From contig AP025573.1 in assembly GCA_022845895.1 (NCBI GenBank), positions 3,196,501 to 3,260,500 of the forward strand: 64,000 nucleotides of DNA, given 5' to 3'. Below are positions 25,444 through 34,589 of this stretch, in pieces. The position numbers were made by a program, and so were the translations under genes. A model generated the notes under the pieces. That model had not been told where the DNA came from. It made no database searches and saw only the letters and a list, made by a program, of their open reading frames with translations. Source of the DNA: Lachnospiraceae bacterium. GTDB lineage: Bacteria > Bacillota > Clostridia > Lachnospirales > Lachnospiraceae. Position 1 is the stretch's first letter, and each line of letters begins with the position of its first letter.

Positions 25444-26124
25444 TTATTTTGCTTGGCTGCTTTGGCTGTCTAAAAATGGTAATACCTCGATCAGAGACCT
25501 CACCGACAGGATTCCTCCCGCAGCTTTCTCGCCTTCGCGGTCTATGAGAACCGGCCTTATGCCCGCGGCCATGGCCCCCTCTACGTCAGAAGATACGGAA
25601 TCCCCGATGTGTATTACTTCGTCCGCCCTGCATCCGCTTACTTCCAGCGCCTTTTCAAACACTGCCCTGTGAGGCTTATACGCCCTTGCCATATCACTGC
25701 TTATGATGCCCGCCGGATGCAGCCCCTTATCTTTCATGCTCTCTTCAATATATTTCCCCGCATTATTGCTTATGATATAGACAGGCAGAGGGCATTTCTC
25801 AAAAAATTCTTTCGTATCCTCATATACTGGCGCGTACATCCAGAACCTCTGGAAGGCTGCATGCAGTTCTTCCAGATTCTCTTCCAGATGAATCTCTCGT
25901 TCACATATGTTCAGAAGCTCGTCCACAATATCATCCTCTGACATATAACTGCTGCCACAGCTCTTCTTTTCATATTCGTTCAATAACTTCCACCAATAGG
26001 ATACCATGGCCTGGGGACTTTCTATGTCACTGTTCCTGTACGTCCTGCTGATCACTTCCTGGATATCCGGACCCTCATCCTTGACAATCGTGCCTGTGTA
26101 ATCGACAAATACTGCTTTTATCAT
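25444..26124 (-). CDS. HAD-superfamily hydrolase
   Basis: A 226-residue haloacid-dehalogenase-type hydrolase. Motif I is VFVDYTGTI with the nucleophile Asp, but Tyr-Thr replaces the frequent Val-Asp or Leu-Asp, so the acid/base Asp at position +2 is Thr. Motif II is YIISNN, motif III the Lys in ARAYKPHR, and motif IV HIGDSVSSDVEGA. Thr at +2 is seen in phosphonatase and dehalogenase-like members, so small-phosphate turnover is not assured. It lies just upstream of glycyl-radical enzyme 1 and may share its transcript. Confidence 0.85.
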   Translation of the reverse strand: MIKAVFVDYTGTIVKDEGPDIQEVISRTYRNSDIESPQAMVSYWWKLLNEYEKKSCGSSYMSEDDIVDELLNICEREIHLEENLEELHAAFQRFWMYAPVYEDTKEFFEKCPLPVYIISNNAGKYIEESMKDKGLHPAGIISSDMARAYKPHRAVFEKALEVSGCRADEVIHIGDSVSSDVEGAMAAGIRPVLIDREGEKAAGGILSVRSLIEVLPFLDSQSSQAK

Positions 26125-26154
26125 ATATCCTCCTTCTTCCCCTTTTGGTATCTG

Positions 26155-26670
26155 CTATTTGAGCATCCTTTCAAATGCGATTCTTTTATCCCCTGCCTCG
26201 CACCCTTCCGCCAGAACAATCTCTCCGCATCTTACGAAGCCGGACTTCTCAAGGGCCCTCTGCATCGGCATATTACCTGGATGGGTGTCGATCCGGACCG
26301 ACGGAAAGCCGGCTTCCCTGGCAAGCCTGAAACCATGTTCAAACATCTTGCCCGCCACGCCCCTTCCTTTGCACGCGTCAGAGACGCATACCCTGTGCAT
26401 GGACGCATACCTGCCCTCTGTCAGCCACTTGCCGTCGATGACGGCATAGGACGGGTCAGGCTCTTTCTGAAAGGCGAAGATGCCAAGAATCTCATCCCCG
26501 TCAACGGCAAGATAAGTGCAGCCTGCCCTCGCATCTTCCATCCATACTTCTCTGGACGGATACCCTTTCTGCCACTGGTCCAGCCCGAGATTCTTAAGCT
26601 GCCGCTTTGCCATGTCCGTAATCTCGCACATCCTGTCTACCTGTTCATAAGAAGCTATTATAAATTCCAT
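26155..26670 (-). CDS. GNAT-family N-acetyltransferase
   Basis: A 171-residue GNAT enzyme. The acetyl-CoA loop is VCVSDACKGRGVAGKMFEHG, the Q/R-x-x-G-x-G/A pattern, followed by VRIDTHPGNMPMQRALEKSG at the C-terminal half. No substrate is suggested. It lies 30 bases upstream of the HAD gene on the same strand. Confidence 0.85.
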   Translation of the reverse strand: MEFIIASYEQVDRMCEITDMAKRQLKNLGLDQWQKGYPSREVWMEDARAGCTYLAVDGDEILGIFAFQKEPDPSYAVIDGKWLTEGRYASMHRVCVSDACKGRGVAGKMFEHGFRLAREAGFPSVRIDTHPGNMPMQRALEKSGFVRCGEIVLAEGCEAGDKRIAFERMLK

Positions 26671-26776
26671 ACCTGTTCACCTCATATCTTTTCATAATTC
26701 CAGTATGTCAGCCATACGCAGGCCTGTCAATCTACTTTTCATCCACATATGGATAAGCCTCCTTGCACATCCTCCG

Positions 26777-27583
26777 TCATGGCTCTGTGACACGCATGGC
26801 TATCTGCGTAATATATTCGTCCATACTTGATATGACAAAATCATTCAGTCCTATTTCGTAGGCATATCCCACGGGCTCCAGATTATTTTGATCCGCATAA
26901 TGCATCAGCTCTTCATAAAATTCGGGCAGATGCTCCCATGTCCCCTTTATAAGGCCACACAGATATGTTCCTTTCGGCCTCACCATAACACCCTTCTCTG
27001 TCCGTTTCTGCGCATACGTGAACAGCCCTTCGTATCTGTCGAATGCTTTCTGCTTAACGTTGTCAACGGAAAGGTAGCTGCCGATACCCAAACTGTACTG
27101 CCCGGGGCTCCACACATCCTTAATGTGGGCATAGATTCCTTCTATGCCATCATCACTATGGGAAAACGGTGAGACACAATAGTATTCCTCTTCACATTGC
27201 CGCACCCTGATGTCCCTGTCCTTCAGCGTTCTGCACCGTTCCAGCTGTTCCTTCTTCCTGCGCAGGATTTTCTTGGTTTTCTTAAGTCTCTGGATCTCCC
27301 TGTCTATCTCCTCAAGCTTCTTATCTGCAATCTGCCAAAAAGCCTCTTCATCCGGGTGGTCTACATAGGCCTTTATCTCCTCGATGCTCATATTCAAGTC
27401 TTTCAGCATTCGGATATACTCCAGGTCGATTCCCTGCATATAGTCGTAATACCGGTAATTGTTCTCCCCCTTCCACCGGGGTGAGAACAGACCGATACTG
27501 TCATAATAATGCAGCGTCCTCTTATTGATTCCGTGCATTTTCGCAAACTGGGCCGTCGTAATCTTCCCCGAGTCCGGCTGCAT
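26777..27583 (-). CDS. MerR-family regulator with effector-binding domain
   Basis: A 268-residue regulator. The MerR helix-turn-helix (TTAQFAKMHGINKRTLHYYD, then IDLEYIRMLKDLNMSIEEI) is followed by a coiled coil (residues 85-115, rich in Lys and Glu) and a GyrI-like ligand domain reaching the C-terminus. This is the build of BmrR/TipA-like multidrug sensors. It is divergent from a GNAT gene whose promoter has the MerR-type 19-base spacer, so that gene is its likely target. Confidence 0.87.
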   Translation of the reverse strand: MQPDSGKITTAQFAKMHGINKRTLHYYDSIGLFSPRWKGENNYRYYDYMQGIDLEYIRMLKDLNMSIEEIKAYVDHPDEEAFWQIADKKLEEIDREIQRLKKTKKILRRKKEQLERCRTLKDRDIRVRQCEEEYYCVSPFSHSDDGIEGIYAHIKDVWSPGQYSLGIGSYLSVDNVKQKAFDRYEGLFTYAQKRTEKGVMVRPKGTYLCGLIKGTWEHLPEFYEELMHYADQNNLEPVGYAYEIGLNDFVISSMDEYITQIAMRVTEP

Positions 27584-27595
27584 ATGATTTCCTCC

Positions 27596-27626
27596 TTGAC
27601 TTTACACTTACTGTATACTTTAAGAT
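27596..27626 (+). promoter_or_regulatory. MerR-type promoter for the divergent GNAT gene
   Basis: TTGACT (27596-27601), a 19-base spacer with a dyad around ACTGTATAC, and TAAGAT (27621-27626) face the GNAT gene starting at 27666. The -35 box overlaps the ribosome site of the merR gene on the other strand. Confidence 0.6.
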
Positions 27627-27665
27627 AATTATAAATCAAAAAAAGAGAAATGAAAAGGAGATAAG

Positions 27666-28295
27666 ATGAATACGCAGATTATACTGAGAAAATATCGAAA
27701 AGAAGACGAAGCCAGCCTCACCGGCATTATCCGGGAAGCGTGGCACTACGATGAACTCTGCACGCCAAAGACAGCGGCAAAGCTTGCAAACGTATTCCTG
27801 TACAGCTGCCTGGCCAACCAGACATACACACAGGTCGCGGAGGTAGATGGGAGAGCTGCCGGAGTCATCATGGCAAAGGACATCAGGAGCCACCGCTGTC
27901 CGTTCACCTGCCGCATCAGGCAGGCCCTCTCTGTCCTCTCCCTCTTCCTGTCCCGGGAGGGCAGGCAGACAGCCAGAATCTTCGGGAATGTCAGCAGCAT
28001 AGACAAGGCACTGTCTGAGCGAAGCCGCAAAGACTATGAGGGCGAGGTCGCCTTCTTTGCAGTTGCTTCCGAGTACAGGGGCAGGCACATCGGAACGCTG
28101 CTGTTTGAACAGATGCTTTCATACATGAAAAGAAATGATATCAGGCGTTTTTACCTGTACACGGACACGAGCTGCAATTATGGTTTCTATGAGAGCCATG
28201 GCATGAAGCGGGCTGCGGAAGAAAAAGAGACATTTACAGTTAAGGGGAAGAGGACGGAGATGACATTTTTTCTGTACGATTATCTCTGTGCCTGA
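27666..28295 (+). CDS. GNAT-family N-acetyltransferase, MerR-controlled
   Basis: A 209-residue GNAT. FAVASEYRGRHIGTLLFEQM is the acetyl-CoA motif, and the C-terminal RRFYLYTDTSCNYGFYESHG completes the fold. The N-terminal 60 residues include LRKYRKEDEASLTGII, a usual GNAT opening. A GGAGATAAG site precedes the ATG. Its position behind a MerR-type promoter suggests induction by a drug or antibiotic it may acetylate; this is inference. Confidence 0.85.
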   Translation: MNTQIILRKYRKEDEASLTGIIREAWHYDELCTPKTAAKLANVFLYSCLANQTYTQVAEVDGRAAGVIMAKDIRSHRCPFTCRIRQALSVLSLFLSREGRQTARIFGNVSSIDKALSERSRKDYEGEVAFFAVASEYRGRHIGTLLFEQMLSYMKRNDIRRFYLYTDTSCNYGFYESHGMKRAAEEKETFTVKGKRTEMTFFLYDYLCA

Positions 28296-28342
28296 CACCA
28301 TTATCTAAAGGTATTCAGCCCGCCGCTTTTCACATGTAAAAA

Positions 28343-28377
28343 GGAAACGCATTCCGAATTACCTTATATGCGTTTCC
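28343..28377. terminator. Bidirectional terminator-like hairpin
   Basis: GGAAACGCAT (28343-28352) pairs exactly with ATGCGTTTCC (28368-28377). On the minus strand a T-run follows, so it probably ends the long operon whose last gene starts at 29235. The plus-strand GNAT transcript also meets it. Confidence 0.75.
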
Positions 28378-28422
28378 CTTAACGGTGTATTTTTTTGTCC
28401 AGGACTACCATGCACCCGCCTT

Positions 28423-29235
28423 TTATGCAAACACCTTTTTCATAGTCGTGACGTCCCTTTTCAGTAAATCATATGGGTCTCCAAGCCCTCTCAATGGAAG
28501 CTGGTCAAAATAATTCTCGGCAAAAATCCATCCCGTATAATCCGATTTGTTGATTTCTTCTGCCGTCTCATAGAAACGGCATCCGCCTTCTCCTAACAAA
28601 TGGGTACTCATCTCGGTATAACCGTCTTTTACATGGATAGCGGCTACCTCGCCTTTTAATTCTCTATATATCTTTGTATCATCATATCCTTTGCACACTG
28701 AATAATTTTGATTGTCATAGATGAGCTTCAGATTCCCCATTCCGACCATTTCCTTAAATTCAAAATACTCCTCTGGATTCATGACATTTTCTAATGCAAT
28801 TTCAATCTTCTTGTCATATGCATAACAGCATGCTTCTTTCACACATTCTGCTGTTAGCCTTTTGTCCTCTTCTGTCTCAATATAACCATCATGAAAGGAG
28901 GGGAGCATCACAAGCGGAATACCCATCTGCTCTGCCGCGTTAATTCCTGTACGAATAGATTGTTTCGCGATTTCTCGCTCCTTAGACCCCTCTGGCTTCG
29001 TCATTCCTATATCACACAGGCAATTTACCGCGAGGGAAGGATATTCAATCTCCCATTTCTGAGCTTCTTCAAGGTACATTTTCTGCATTTCCTTATAGCT
29101 CAGGTGATACCCTGTCGCATAGCTGCCTATATTAAGCTGAATTCCCTGAAGTCCCGCTTCATGTGCAACTCTGCATCCATACCTCCCTTCGGCGGGAAGC
29201 GCCCATTCTACAATTCCCATTTGATATCTTGCCAT
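28423..29235 (-). CDS. Xylose-isomerase-like TIM-barrel epimerase/isomerase
   Basis: A 270-residue sugar-phosphate isomerase/epimerase family protein, expected to need a divalent metal. The likely metal ligands are in IALENVMNPEEY (Glu), LIYDNQNYSV (Asp), AIHVKDGY (His) and IFAENYF (Glu). ATG 29235 is chosen because AGGAG stands 8 bases before it; an ATG at 29241 is too close. It is the last gene of the minus-strand inositol-type operon. It is clearly different from IolO in this window, so it may act on another intermediate, such as the amidohydrolase product. Confidence 0.8.
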   Translation of the reverse strand: MARYQMGIVEWALPAEGRYGCRVAHEAGLQGIQLNIGSYATGYHLSYKEMQKMYLEEAQKWEIEYPSLAVNCLCDIGMTKPEGSKEREIAKQSIRTGINAAEQMGIPLVMLPSFHDGYIETEEDKRLTAECVKEACCYAYDKKIEIALENVMNPEEYFEFKEMVGMGNLKLIYDNQNYSVCKGYDDTKIYRELKGEVAAIHVKDGYTEMSTHLLGEGGCRFYETAEEINKSDYTGWIFAENYFDQLPLRGLGDPYDLLKRDVTTMKKVFA

Positions 29236-29253
29236 TCTCATATCTCCTTTATC

Positions 29254-30627
29254 TTAAGTCTGTTCGTAAAGCTCCGGTACCCATTCTCCTGTAAGCGGAA
29301 CTTTAGCAGTTTCAAACAGCTCGTTTCTGATACGCTCTGCCTTTCGGCTGATATCCCACATATCAATCCCTTCCAGAATTCCTTTGCGCTTTCTGATTTT
29401 TCCAGCCACGATAACAGTATCCACGTTTCTGACCGTGGCTGCCTCTGCCACAGCCCGTACCGGATCCAAGACAGGGAACATATTAAGAGCACACGTATTC
29501 AGAAGTATGATATCAGCCTGTTTTCCAACGGTTATACTGCCTATTTTTTGGCCAAGTTTACACGCATCCGCTCCATTTTGAGTCGCAAAGCGCAGTATAT
29601 CACCGGCAGTCACCGGCAATGGTGAGACTTCTCTGTTTGCCTCCAGAGCTTTTGCGTTTACTACTGAACGTATGCCCATCAGAGCAGCTCTCATAGAGCC
29701 AAACATATCCCCAGGCACAGAAGTACATACATCGATACCAAGCCCTGGACTGATGCCAGCCTCCATAAGCCGTAGCGCTGCCGGAAAGCCATGGCCCATA
29801 TTCATCTCTACTTCCGGGCAGAAAACCGCTGCAGCCCCGGCTTCACCCATCATCTGAATCTCATCATCAGCCAGCGTATTGCAATGTATACAGGTGAAAG
29901 TGGAGTCGAGCATCCCAAGTTCCACAAGTCCGGCCACTGGCCTTGACCTGCCCCAAAAGCCATCACCTACATGTATGCAGACCGGTACATCCAGCTCTTT
30001 TGCGAGCCGGCATTCGTCTATTACATGACGCATTTCAAGAAATTGTGGGCCTCTCGTTGCTATTGACATTGTTAGAAGCTGATTGTCTGATGAAAAATAG
30101 GTCTGCCTTACCCTTCTTGCATCGTCATAATCAATTGGCTTGCTGCTCACAGGAAGCTCTCCTTCTGCATCGTCGCTATATCCGAAGACGGCCCGGATAC
30201 CTGCATCTTTTAATCCCTGTATGGCAGCATCCGCGTGTTCCGGCGAGTTATTATTATGGAACCAGTCGTACAATGTAGTAATTCCAGCATCCAGGCACTC
30301 CAGCGCTCCGATGTAATTCGCCATGTATGTCTGCTCAGGCGTGTATGCCGGCCCCATTACCTTCTTTACTCCAGTGAAGTATTGTGCATGATTCCAGTCT
30401 ACCCCTACAGAACGTATCAATGATTCCCAATTATGCCGGTGTCCGTCCACAAGTCCGGGCAGCGCAATCATATCCGTTCCGTCGATGATATGGGCCTCAT
30501 CCATATTGATATACGGACCAACTTCTGCTATTTTATCGCCCGATATCAAGATATCTCCGTTCTTTACGATTCCTGTGGCAGAATCTTCTGTAACTATCCA
30601 TGCATTTTTTATCAGGACTTTGTTCAT
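29254..30627 (-). CDS. ATZ/TRZ-like amidohydrolase 1
   Basis: A 457-residue amidohydrolase-superfamily enzyme. The first metal motif is VDGHRHNWESLIRS, where His-Arg-His replaces the usual His-Thr-His. The other ligands are VCIHVGDGF (His), FTCIHCNTL (His) and GIDVCTSVPGDMF (Asp). Such enzymes deaminate or dechlorinate N-rings, guanidines or amino-purines. A close paralogue (32137-33522) sits two genes away with the same motifs, and an importer ATPase lies between. Substrate unknown. It follows that ATPase gene by 3 bases. Confidence 0.85.
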   Translation of the reverse strand: MNKVLIKNAWIVTEDSATGIVKNGDILISGDKIAEVGPYINMDEAHIIDGTDMIALPGLVDGHRHNWESLIRSVGVDWNHAQYFTGVKKVMGPAYTPEQTYMANYIGALECLDAGITTLYDWFHNNNSPEHADAAIQGLKDAGIRAVFGYSDDAEGELPVSSKPIDYDDARRVRQTYFSSDNQLLTMSIATRGPQFLEMRHVIDECRLAKELDVPVCIHVGDGFWGRSRPVAGLVELGMLDSTFTCIHCNTLADDEIQMMGEAGAAAVFCPEVEMNMGHGFPAALRLMEAGISPGLGIDVCTSVPGDMFGSMRAALMGIRSVVNAKALEANREVSPLPVTAGDILRFATQNGADACKLGQKIGSITVGKQADIILLNTCALNMFPVLDPVRAVAEAATVRNVDTVIVAGKIRKRKGILEGIDMWDISRKAERIRNELFETAKVPLTGEWVPELYEQT

Positions 30628-30630
30628 CTG

Positions 30631-32118
30631 CTATTCCCCCATACATGTGGCATATAATTCTTCCACTGAGTACTCCTGCGGAAAGACCTCTCCGGTTATC
30701 TCCCCGCGTTTCATTATCAAAATCCTATGGCAGACCTGAAATAATTCCTCTAATTCCGAAGAGATAAAGATGGTGGAAATCCCAAGCCCGCCAAGTCTCT
30801 GTATGATGTTGAAAATCTGCTGTTTCGCATTGATGTCTATGCCCCTGGTCGGCTCATCAAAAATAATTATTTTCGGCTCTGCATTCAGCCAGTTCCCGAC
30901 AACAATTTTCTGTTGGTTTCCTCCGCTGAGCGAGCTCACCGCATTTTCAACGTCTCCCAGCTTGATGGCTAATTCCTCAACCTGCTTCTGCACTAATTCT
31001 CTCTCTGTCTTCTTCGAGATGACTCCACGGCTGCAGATCTTCTTTAAGCTTGTCATTACCAGGTTCTCCCTGCATGACATTGGCAAGATAAGTCCATCTC
31101 TCTTTCTGTCTTCTGGCAGATATCCTATACCTTTCTGCTTCATGATTGCCGGCGTCCTTCTTGATACTTTTCTTCCGTATACGTATATCTCTCCTTTTCC
31201 CTGTGCATCTGCCCCAAATACGGAACGTACAAGCTCACTTCTTCCTGCCCCAAGCATACCCGCGATTCCGACAACTTCTCCCTTTCTTACTTTCAAGTTC
31301 ACATTCCTGAAGTAAGGCTCACTCGTCAGGTTTCTTAACTCTAATGCAATTTCTTCTGTAAATGAATTCTTATTAAATCCTTCCTGGATTTCCACCTTGC
31401 CAAACATCAGGCTGACTATCTCGGCTGCAGATACTTCCGACATGTTCACAGTTCCCTTGTGCCTGCCGTCGCGCAGAATCGTCAGCGTGTCTGCAATTAC
31501 CGAAAGTTCTTGCAGTCGATGCGATATATATAAAATCGCCACATCTTTTTTACGTAGCTTCCGTATTACTTCAAATAATTTCTCTGTCTCATGTTGCGCA
31601 AGCGAAGAAGTCGGTTCATCCAATATAAGCACTTTGGGATTATAGCTCATCGCTTTCGCAATTTCCACAACCTGCTGCTGCCATACGGCAAGCTCCATCA
31701 CCTTAGCCTCTGCCGGAATGTCAGGACTGATATTGTCCAACAGCTCCTGGGCCGCGGCAATCGTTTTCTTTTTATCCAACGTCTTGTATTTTGTCTTTGG
31801 CTGCCTGCCCAGAAGTATATTTTCAGCCACACTGAGATATGGAATCAGATTAAGTTCCTGATAGACCGTCACAATCCCATGGCCAAACGCATCGGTCGGC
31901 TTCTCTATGTGTACTTCTTCTCCGTCCAGCATCACCTTCCCCTTGTCCGGATGAACCACACCTGCCAGAATTTTTACAAGCGTGCTTTTACCGGAGCCGT
32001 TCTTGCCAATGATAGCATTTACTTTTCCCGTCTCGAACTGTACGGAAACATCATTCAATGCAACGGTATTCCCATAACACTTCGTAATATTATGCATCTC
32101 TATTTTTGACCGTTCCAT
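30631..32118 (-). CDS. Sugar-type ABC importer ATPase (RbsA/MglA-like, two ATPase domains)
   Basis: A 495-residue double ATPase energising import. Domain 1 has Walker A IGKNGSGKSTLVKIL and Walker B VLILDEPTSSL. Domain 2 has the degenerate loop GMLGAGRSELVRSVFG, the signature LSGGNQQKIVVGNWL and IIIFDEPTRGID, all as in RbsA/MglA. GGAGGTAAGC precedes the ATG. It is encoded between the two amidohydrolases, downstream of the permease and lipoprotein genes, and would power their uptake. Confidence 0.92.
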   Translation of the reverse strand: MERSKIEMHNITKCYGNTVALNDVSVQFETGKVNAIIGKNGSGKSTLVKILAGVVHPDKGKVMLDGEEVHIEKPTDAFGHGIVTVYQELNLIPYLSVAENILLGRQPKTKYKTLDKKKTIAAAQELLDNISPDIPAEAKVMELAVWQQQVVEIAKAMSYNPKVLILDEPTSSLAQHETEKLFEVIRKLRKKDVAILYISHRLQELSVIADTLTILRDGRHKGTVNMSEVSAAEIVSLMFGKVEIQEGFNKNSFTEEIALELRNLTSEPYFRNVNLKVRKGEVVGIAGMLGAGRSELVRSVFGADAQGKGEIYVYGRKVSRRTPAIMKQKGIGYLPEDRKRDGLILPMSCRENLVMTSLKKICSRGVISKKTERELVQKQVEELAIKLGDVENAVSSLSGGNQQKIVVGNWLNAEPKIIIFDEPTRGIDINAKQQIFNIIQRLGGLGISTIFISSELEELFQVCHRILIMKRGEITGEVFPQEYSVEELYATCMGE

Positions 32119-32136
32119 GCTTACCTCCGTTCCCTC

Positions 32137-33522
32137 TTATGATTTATGATTTTCCTCATACACGGGCGGAATCCACTCCTCCGGCTTCGCAATTCCCGCT
32201 CTTTCAAACAATGCATATGCCGCCTGTTCTACTCTCCTTTTAAGCTTTGGCAGATTGACGCCAAGCATCTTCTTCTGTTCTTTCACTATCTTGCCTGCTA
32301 CCATCACCATATCTATATTACCCGGATGTGCGGCTTCCACCACCGCATTCACCCCATGGTTCATTGGCATCATATTCAGCATATCCGTATCCAGCAATAC
32401 CAGATCTGCGGCTTTTCCTGGTGTTATGCTGCCAGTCTTCTGCCCCAGATTGCACGCCTTCGCCCCATTAAGCGTCGCAAACTTCAGCACTTCCGTCGCC
32501 AGAATCGGAAGCTGCTCTACCGGAGTTCCCTTCTTTAAAGCCGTATCATTGACCACTGCCCTGACGCCGGCAAGCATGGAGCGCATCACGCCAAACATAT
32601 CTCCCGGTATGGAAGTGCACACATCTACTCCCAGAGCCGGTTCCAGACCTACCTCCCTTTCCCGAAGCGTCGGAAGGAAGCCATGTCCCATATTCATCTC
32701 CACCTCCGGGCATGATACGACCTTTGCACCGCTTTGACTTATCAGCATCAGTTCTTCGTCCGAGAGCGTATTGCAATGTATAAACGTCATATCAGAATGC
32801 AGGAGACCCTTTTCGTACAGCTTGATGACCGGCCTGCTTCTGCCCCAGATTCCGTCGCCGACATGTATGGCCGTAAGCGTATCCGTATCCCTTGCAAGCC
32901 GCATCTCCTTTTCCACCAGTTCCATGCTGAGGAACTGCGGGCCCCGTGTTGCCAGTGCCAGGCTTATCAAACTGTCACCGGAAGCAGAATAAGCGTTCTT
33001 AATTCTCCGAAAATCCGAATAATCGAGAGGAACCGTGCTTACTGGAAGTTCCCCGTATATACTGTTGCTGAATCCGAATACAGTACGGATCCCTGCATCT
33101 TTCAGACCTTCGATTGCGGCATCACAGTATTCAGGTCCATTGTTATTGTGGAACCAGTCAAACAATGTCGTAATTCCACTATCCAGACATTCCAGCGCTC
33201 CGATATACTGGGCAAGATATATGTCATCCGGCTGATACGCAGGCCCGAGTGTCTTCTTCACTGCGGTGAAATACTGTCCCAATGTCCAGTCCACACCTAT
33301 AGAACGCAGCATAGATTCCCAGTTATGACGATGGGCATCCACAAATCCCGGAAGGAGAATCTTGTGCTTTCCATCTATTATCCTGGCATCCTCACAGACA
33401 ATTTTTTCTGCTACCGCCTCAATGCGATTGTCTTCTATTAAGACATCGCCTTTTGGAACATCTCTATAATCCGGATCCTGTGAGAGAATCATGCTGCCAC
33501 GAATTAATATCCTGTCTTTCAT
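32137..33522 (-). CDS. ATZ/TRZ-like amidohydrolase 2
   Basis: A 461-residue paralogue of the enzyme at 29254-30627, with near-identical landmarks: VDAHRHNWESMLRSIGVDW, LTAIHVGDGIWGRSRP, FIHCNTLSDEE and GVDVCTSIPGDMFG. The shared His-Arg-His-Asn-Trp first motif marks the pair as one subgroup. The two differ most in their last 40 residues. It lies between the permease and the ATPase genes with gaps of 18 bases, so it is a full member of the transport operon. Two hydrolases suggest either two related substrates or a hetero-oligomer. Confidence 0.85.
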   Translation of the reverse strand: MKDRILIRGSMILSQDPDYRDVPKGDVLIEDNRIEAVAEKIVCEDARIIDGKHKILLPGFVDAHRHNWESMLRSIGVDWTLGQYFTAVKKTLGPAYQPDDIYLAQYIGALECLDSGITTLFDWFHNNNGPEYCDAAIEGLKDAGIRTVFGFSNSIYGELPVSTVPLDYSDFRRIKNAYSASGDSLISLALATRGPQFLSMELVEKEMRLARDTDTLTAIHVGDGIWGRSRPVIKLYEKGLLHSDMTFIHCNTLSDEELMLISQSGAKVVSCPEVEMNMGHGFLPTLREREVGLEPALGVDVCTSIPGDMFGVMRSMLAGVRAVVNDTALKKGTPVEQLPILATEVLKFATLNGAKACNLGQKTGSITPGKAADLVLLDTDMLNMMPMNHGVNAVVEAAHPGNIDMVMVAGKIVKEQKKMLGVNLPKLKRRVEQAAYALFERAGIAKPEEWIPPVYEENHKS

Positions 33523-33540
33523 AATCCCATCTCCATCTAT

Positions 33541-34521
33541 CTATATTTTGACTGCTTTTCGGTTCGCCTGTATATTGTTAATTAAAACGGCACACAGAAT
33601 CAATGCTCCTCTGACCACATACTGCCAGTATTCGTTCGTTCCCATCAATGTCATACCATTGAGAATGACCCCCAAAAATGCCGATCCGACGATTGTCCCT
33701 TTCACCGTTCCGCTACCGCCGTTCAAACTGGCTCCTCCAATGATTACAGATGATATGACGTTCATCTCCCATCCTGTAGCTACCGTCGGCGTTCCCGACA
33801 TAATCTGGGAAGCTATCATGGTGCCGCTTATGACAGTCAGGACACATGTTGCACAAAGCACAAATGTCTTAACTTTAAATACGCTGATTCCGCTCAGCCG
33901 TGCAGCTTCGGAGTTGCTTCCTACCGCATAGATAGCTCTGCCCAGTTCCATCTTCGACATGATAAAAGCTACGATGGCACAGATGATAACTAGAATAAGC
34001 GCCGGGAATGGAATATGACCGGCTATGTATCCTCCGCCTATAACATTGAACCATAACGGGAATGAGGTGATAGCGTACCCGCCGCTGATTAGGAAACCCA
34101 TCCCTTTCAAAATCGTCATAAGCGCCAAAGTAGTGATAAACGTAGGCACGTTAAATTTTACACGGAGCACTGATACCAGTACACCAATCACAAGCCCTGC
34201 CAAAAGCGCAACAATAAACCCACACATAATTGCCGGCAGTGGATCCATGTTCCTCTCGCACAGCTTTTGTGTTATGTAAGCAACCAGGCATCCATAAAAA
34301 GCGACACCTGAACCTACAGACAGATCAATCTCTCCACTTATGATTACCATCGTCATGCCAAGAGCGATAATTGCCTGAAAGGAAACATTCCTGACAACAT
34401 TTAACAGATTCGATACTTGTAGGAAATTTGGTGCTATAAACGACAGCACTGCACAGAGTACCAGCAAAATAAGAATCAATATATTGTCATTTATCAGTTT
34501 ACTTATTTTTTTCTTATCCAA
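33541..34521 (-). CDS. ABC importer permease (RbsC-like)
   Basis: A 326-residue membrane protein with about eight to ten hydrophobic helices. RbsC-family landmarks are GMTMVIISGEIDLSVGSGVA near residue 60, AVGSNSEAARLSGI near 210 and the C-terminal VIGGASLNGGSGTVKGT. It follows the lipoprotein gene after a stable hairpin, and pairs with the ATPase at 30631-32118. A single permease gene implies a homodimer. Confidence 0.92.
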   Translation of the reverse strand: MDKKKISKLINDNILILILLVLCAVLSFIAPNFLQVSNLLNVVRNVSFQAIIALGMTMVIISGEIDLSVGSGVAFYGCLVAYITQKLCERNMDPLPAIMCGFIVALLAGLVIGVLVSVLRVKFNVPTFITTLALMTILKGMGFLISGGYAITSFPLWFNVIGGGYIAGHIPFPALILVIICAIVAFIMSKMELGRAIYAVGSNSEAARLSGISVFKVKTFVLCATCVLTVISGTMIASQIMSGTPTVATGWEMNVISSVIIGGASLNGGSGTVKGTIVGSAFLGVILNGMTLMGTNEYWQYVVRGALILCAVLINNIQANRKAVKI

Positions 34522-34551
34522 TCTTTTATCTCCTCTTCATGTAATTCGACA

Positions 34552-34575
34552 ACTGGGAGGAAAATTCCTCCCAGT
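34552..34575 (-). other. Intercistronic hairpin between lipoprotein and permease genes
   Basis: ACTGGGAGGAA (34552-34562) and TTCCTCCCAGT (34565-34575) are exact complements. Lying after the binding-protein gene, it could block 3' decay or reduce read-through, a common way to make more binding protein than permease. Confidence 0.55.
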
Positions 34576-34589
34576 CATTTCTTATACGG

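Noticed and set aside
23325-25547. Long plus-strand open frame (740 codons) opposite glycyl-radical enzyme 1
   Set aside because: It is antisense to a gene with clear catalytic motifs, has no ribosome site, and its translation is low-complexity shadow text.
29254-33522. Naming the twin hydrolases as atrazine chlorohydrolase, guanine deaminase or S-adenosylhomocysteine deaminase
   Set aside because: Only the superfamily metal pattern is visible; the altered first motif and catabolic context do not support any specific named substrate.
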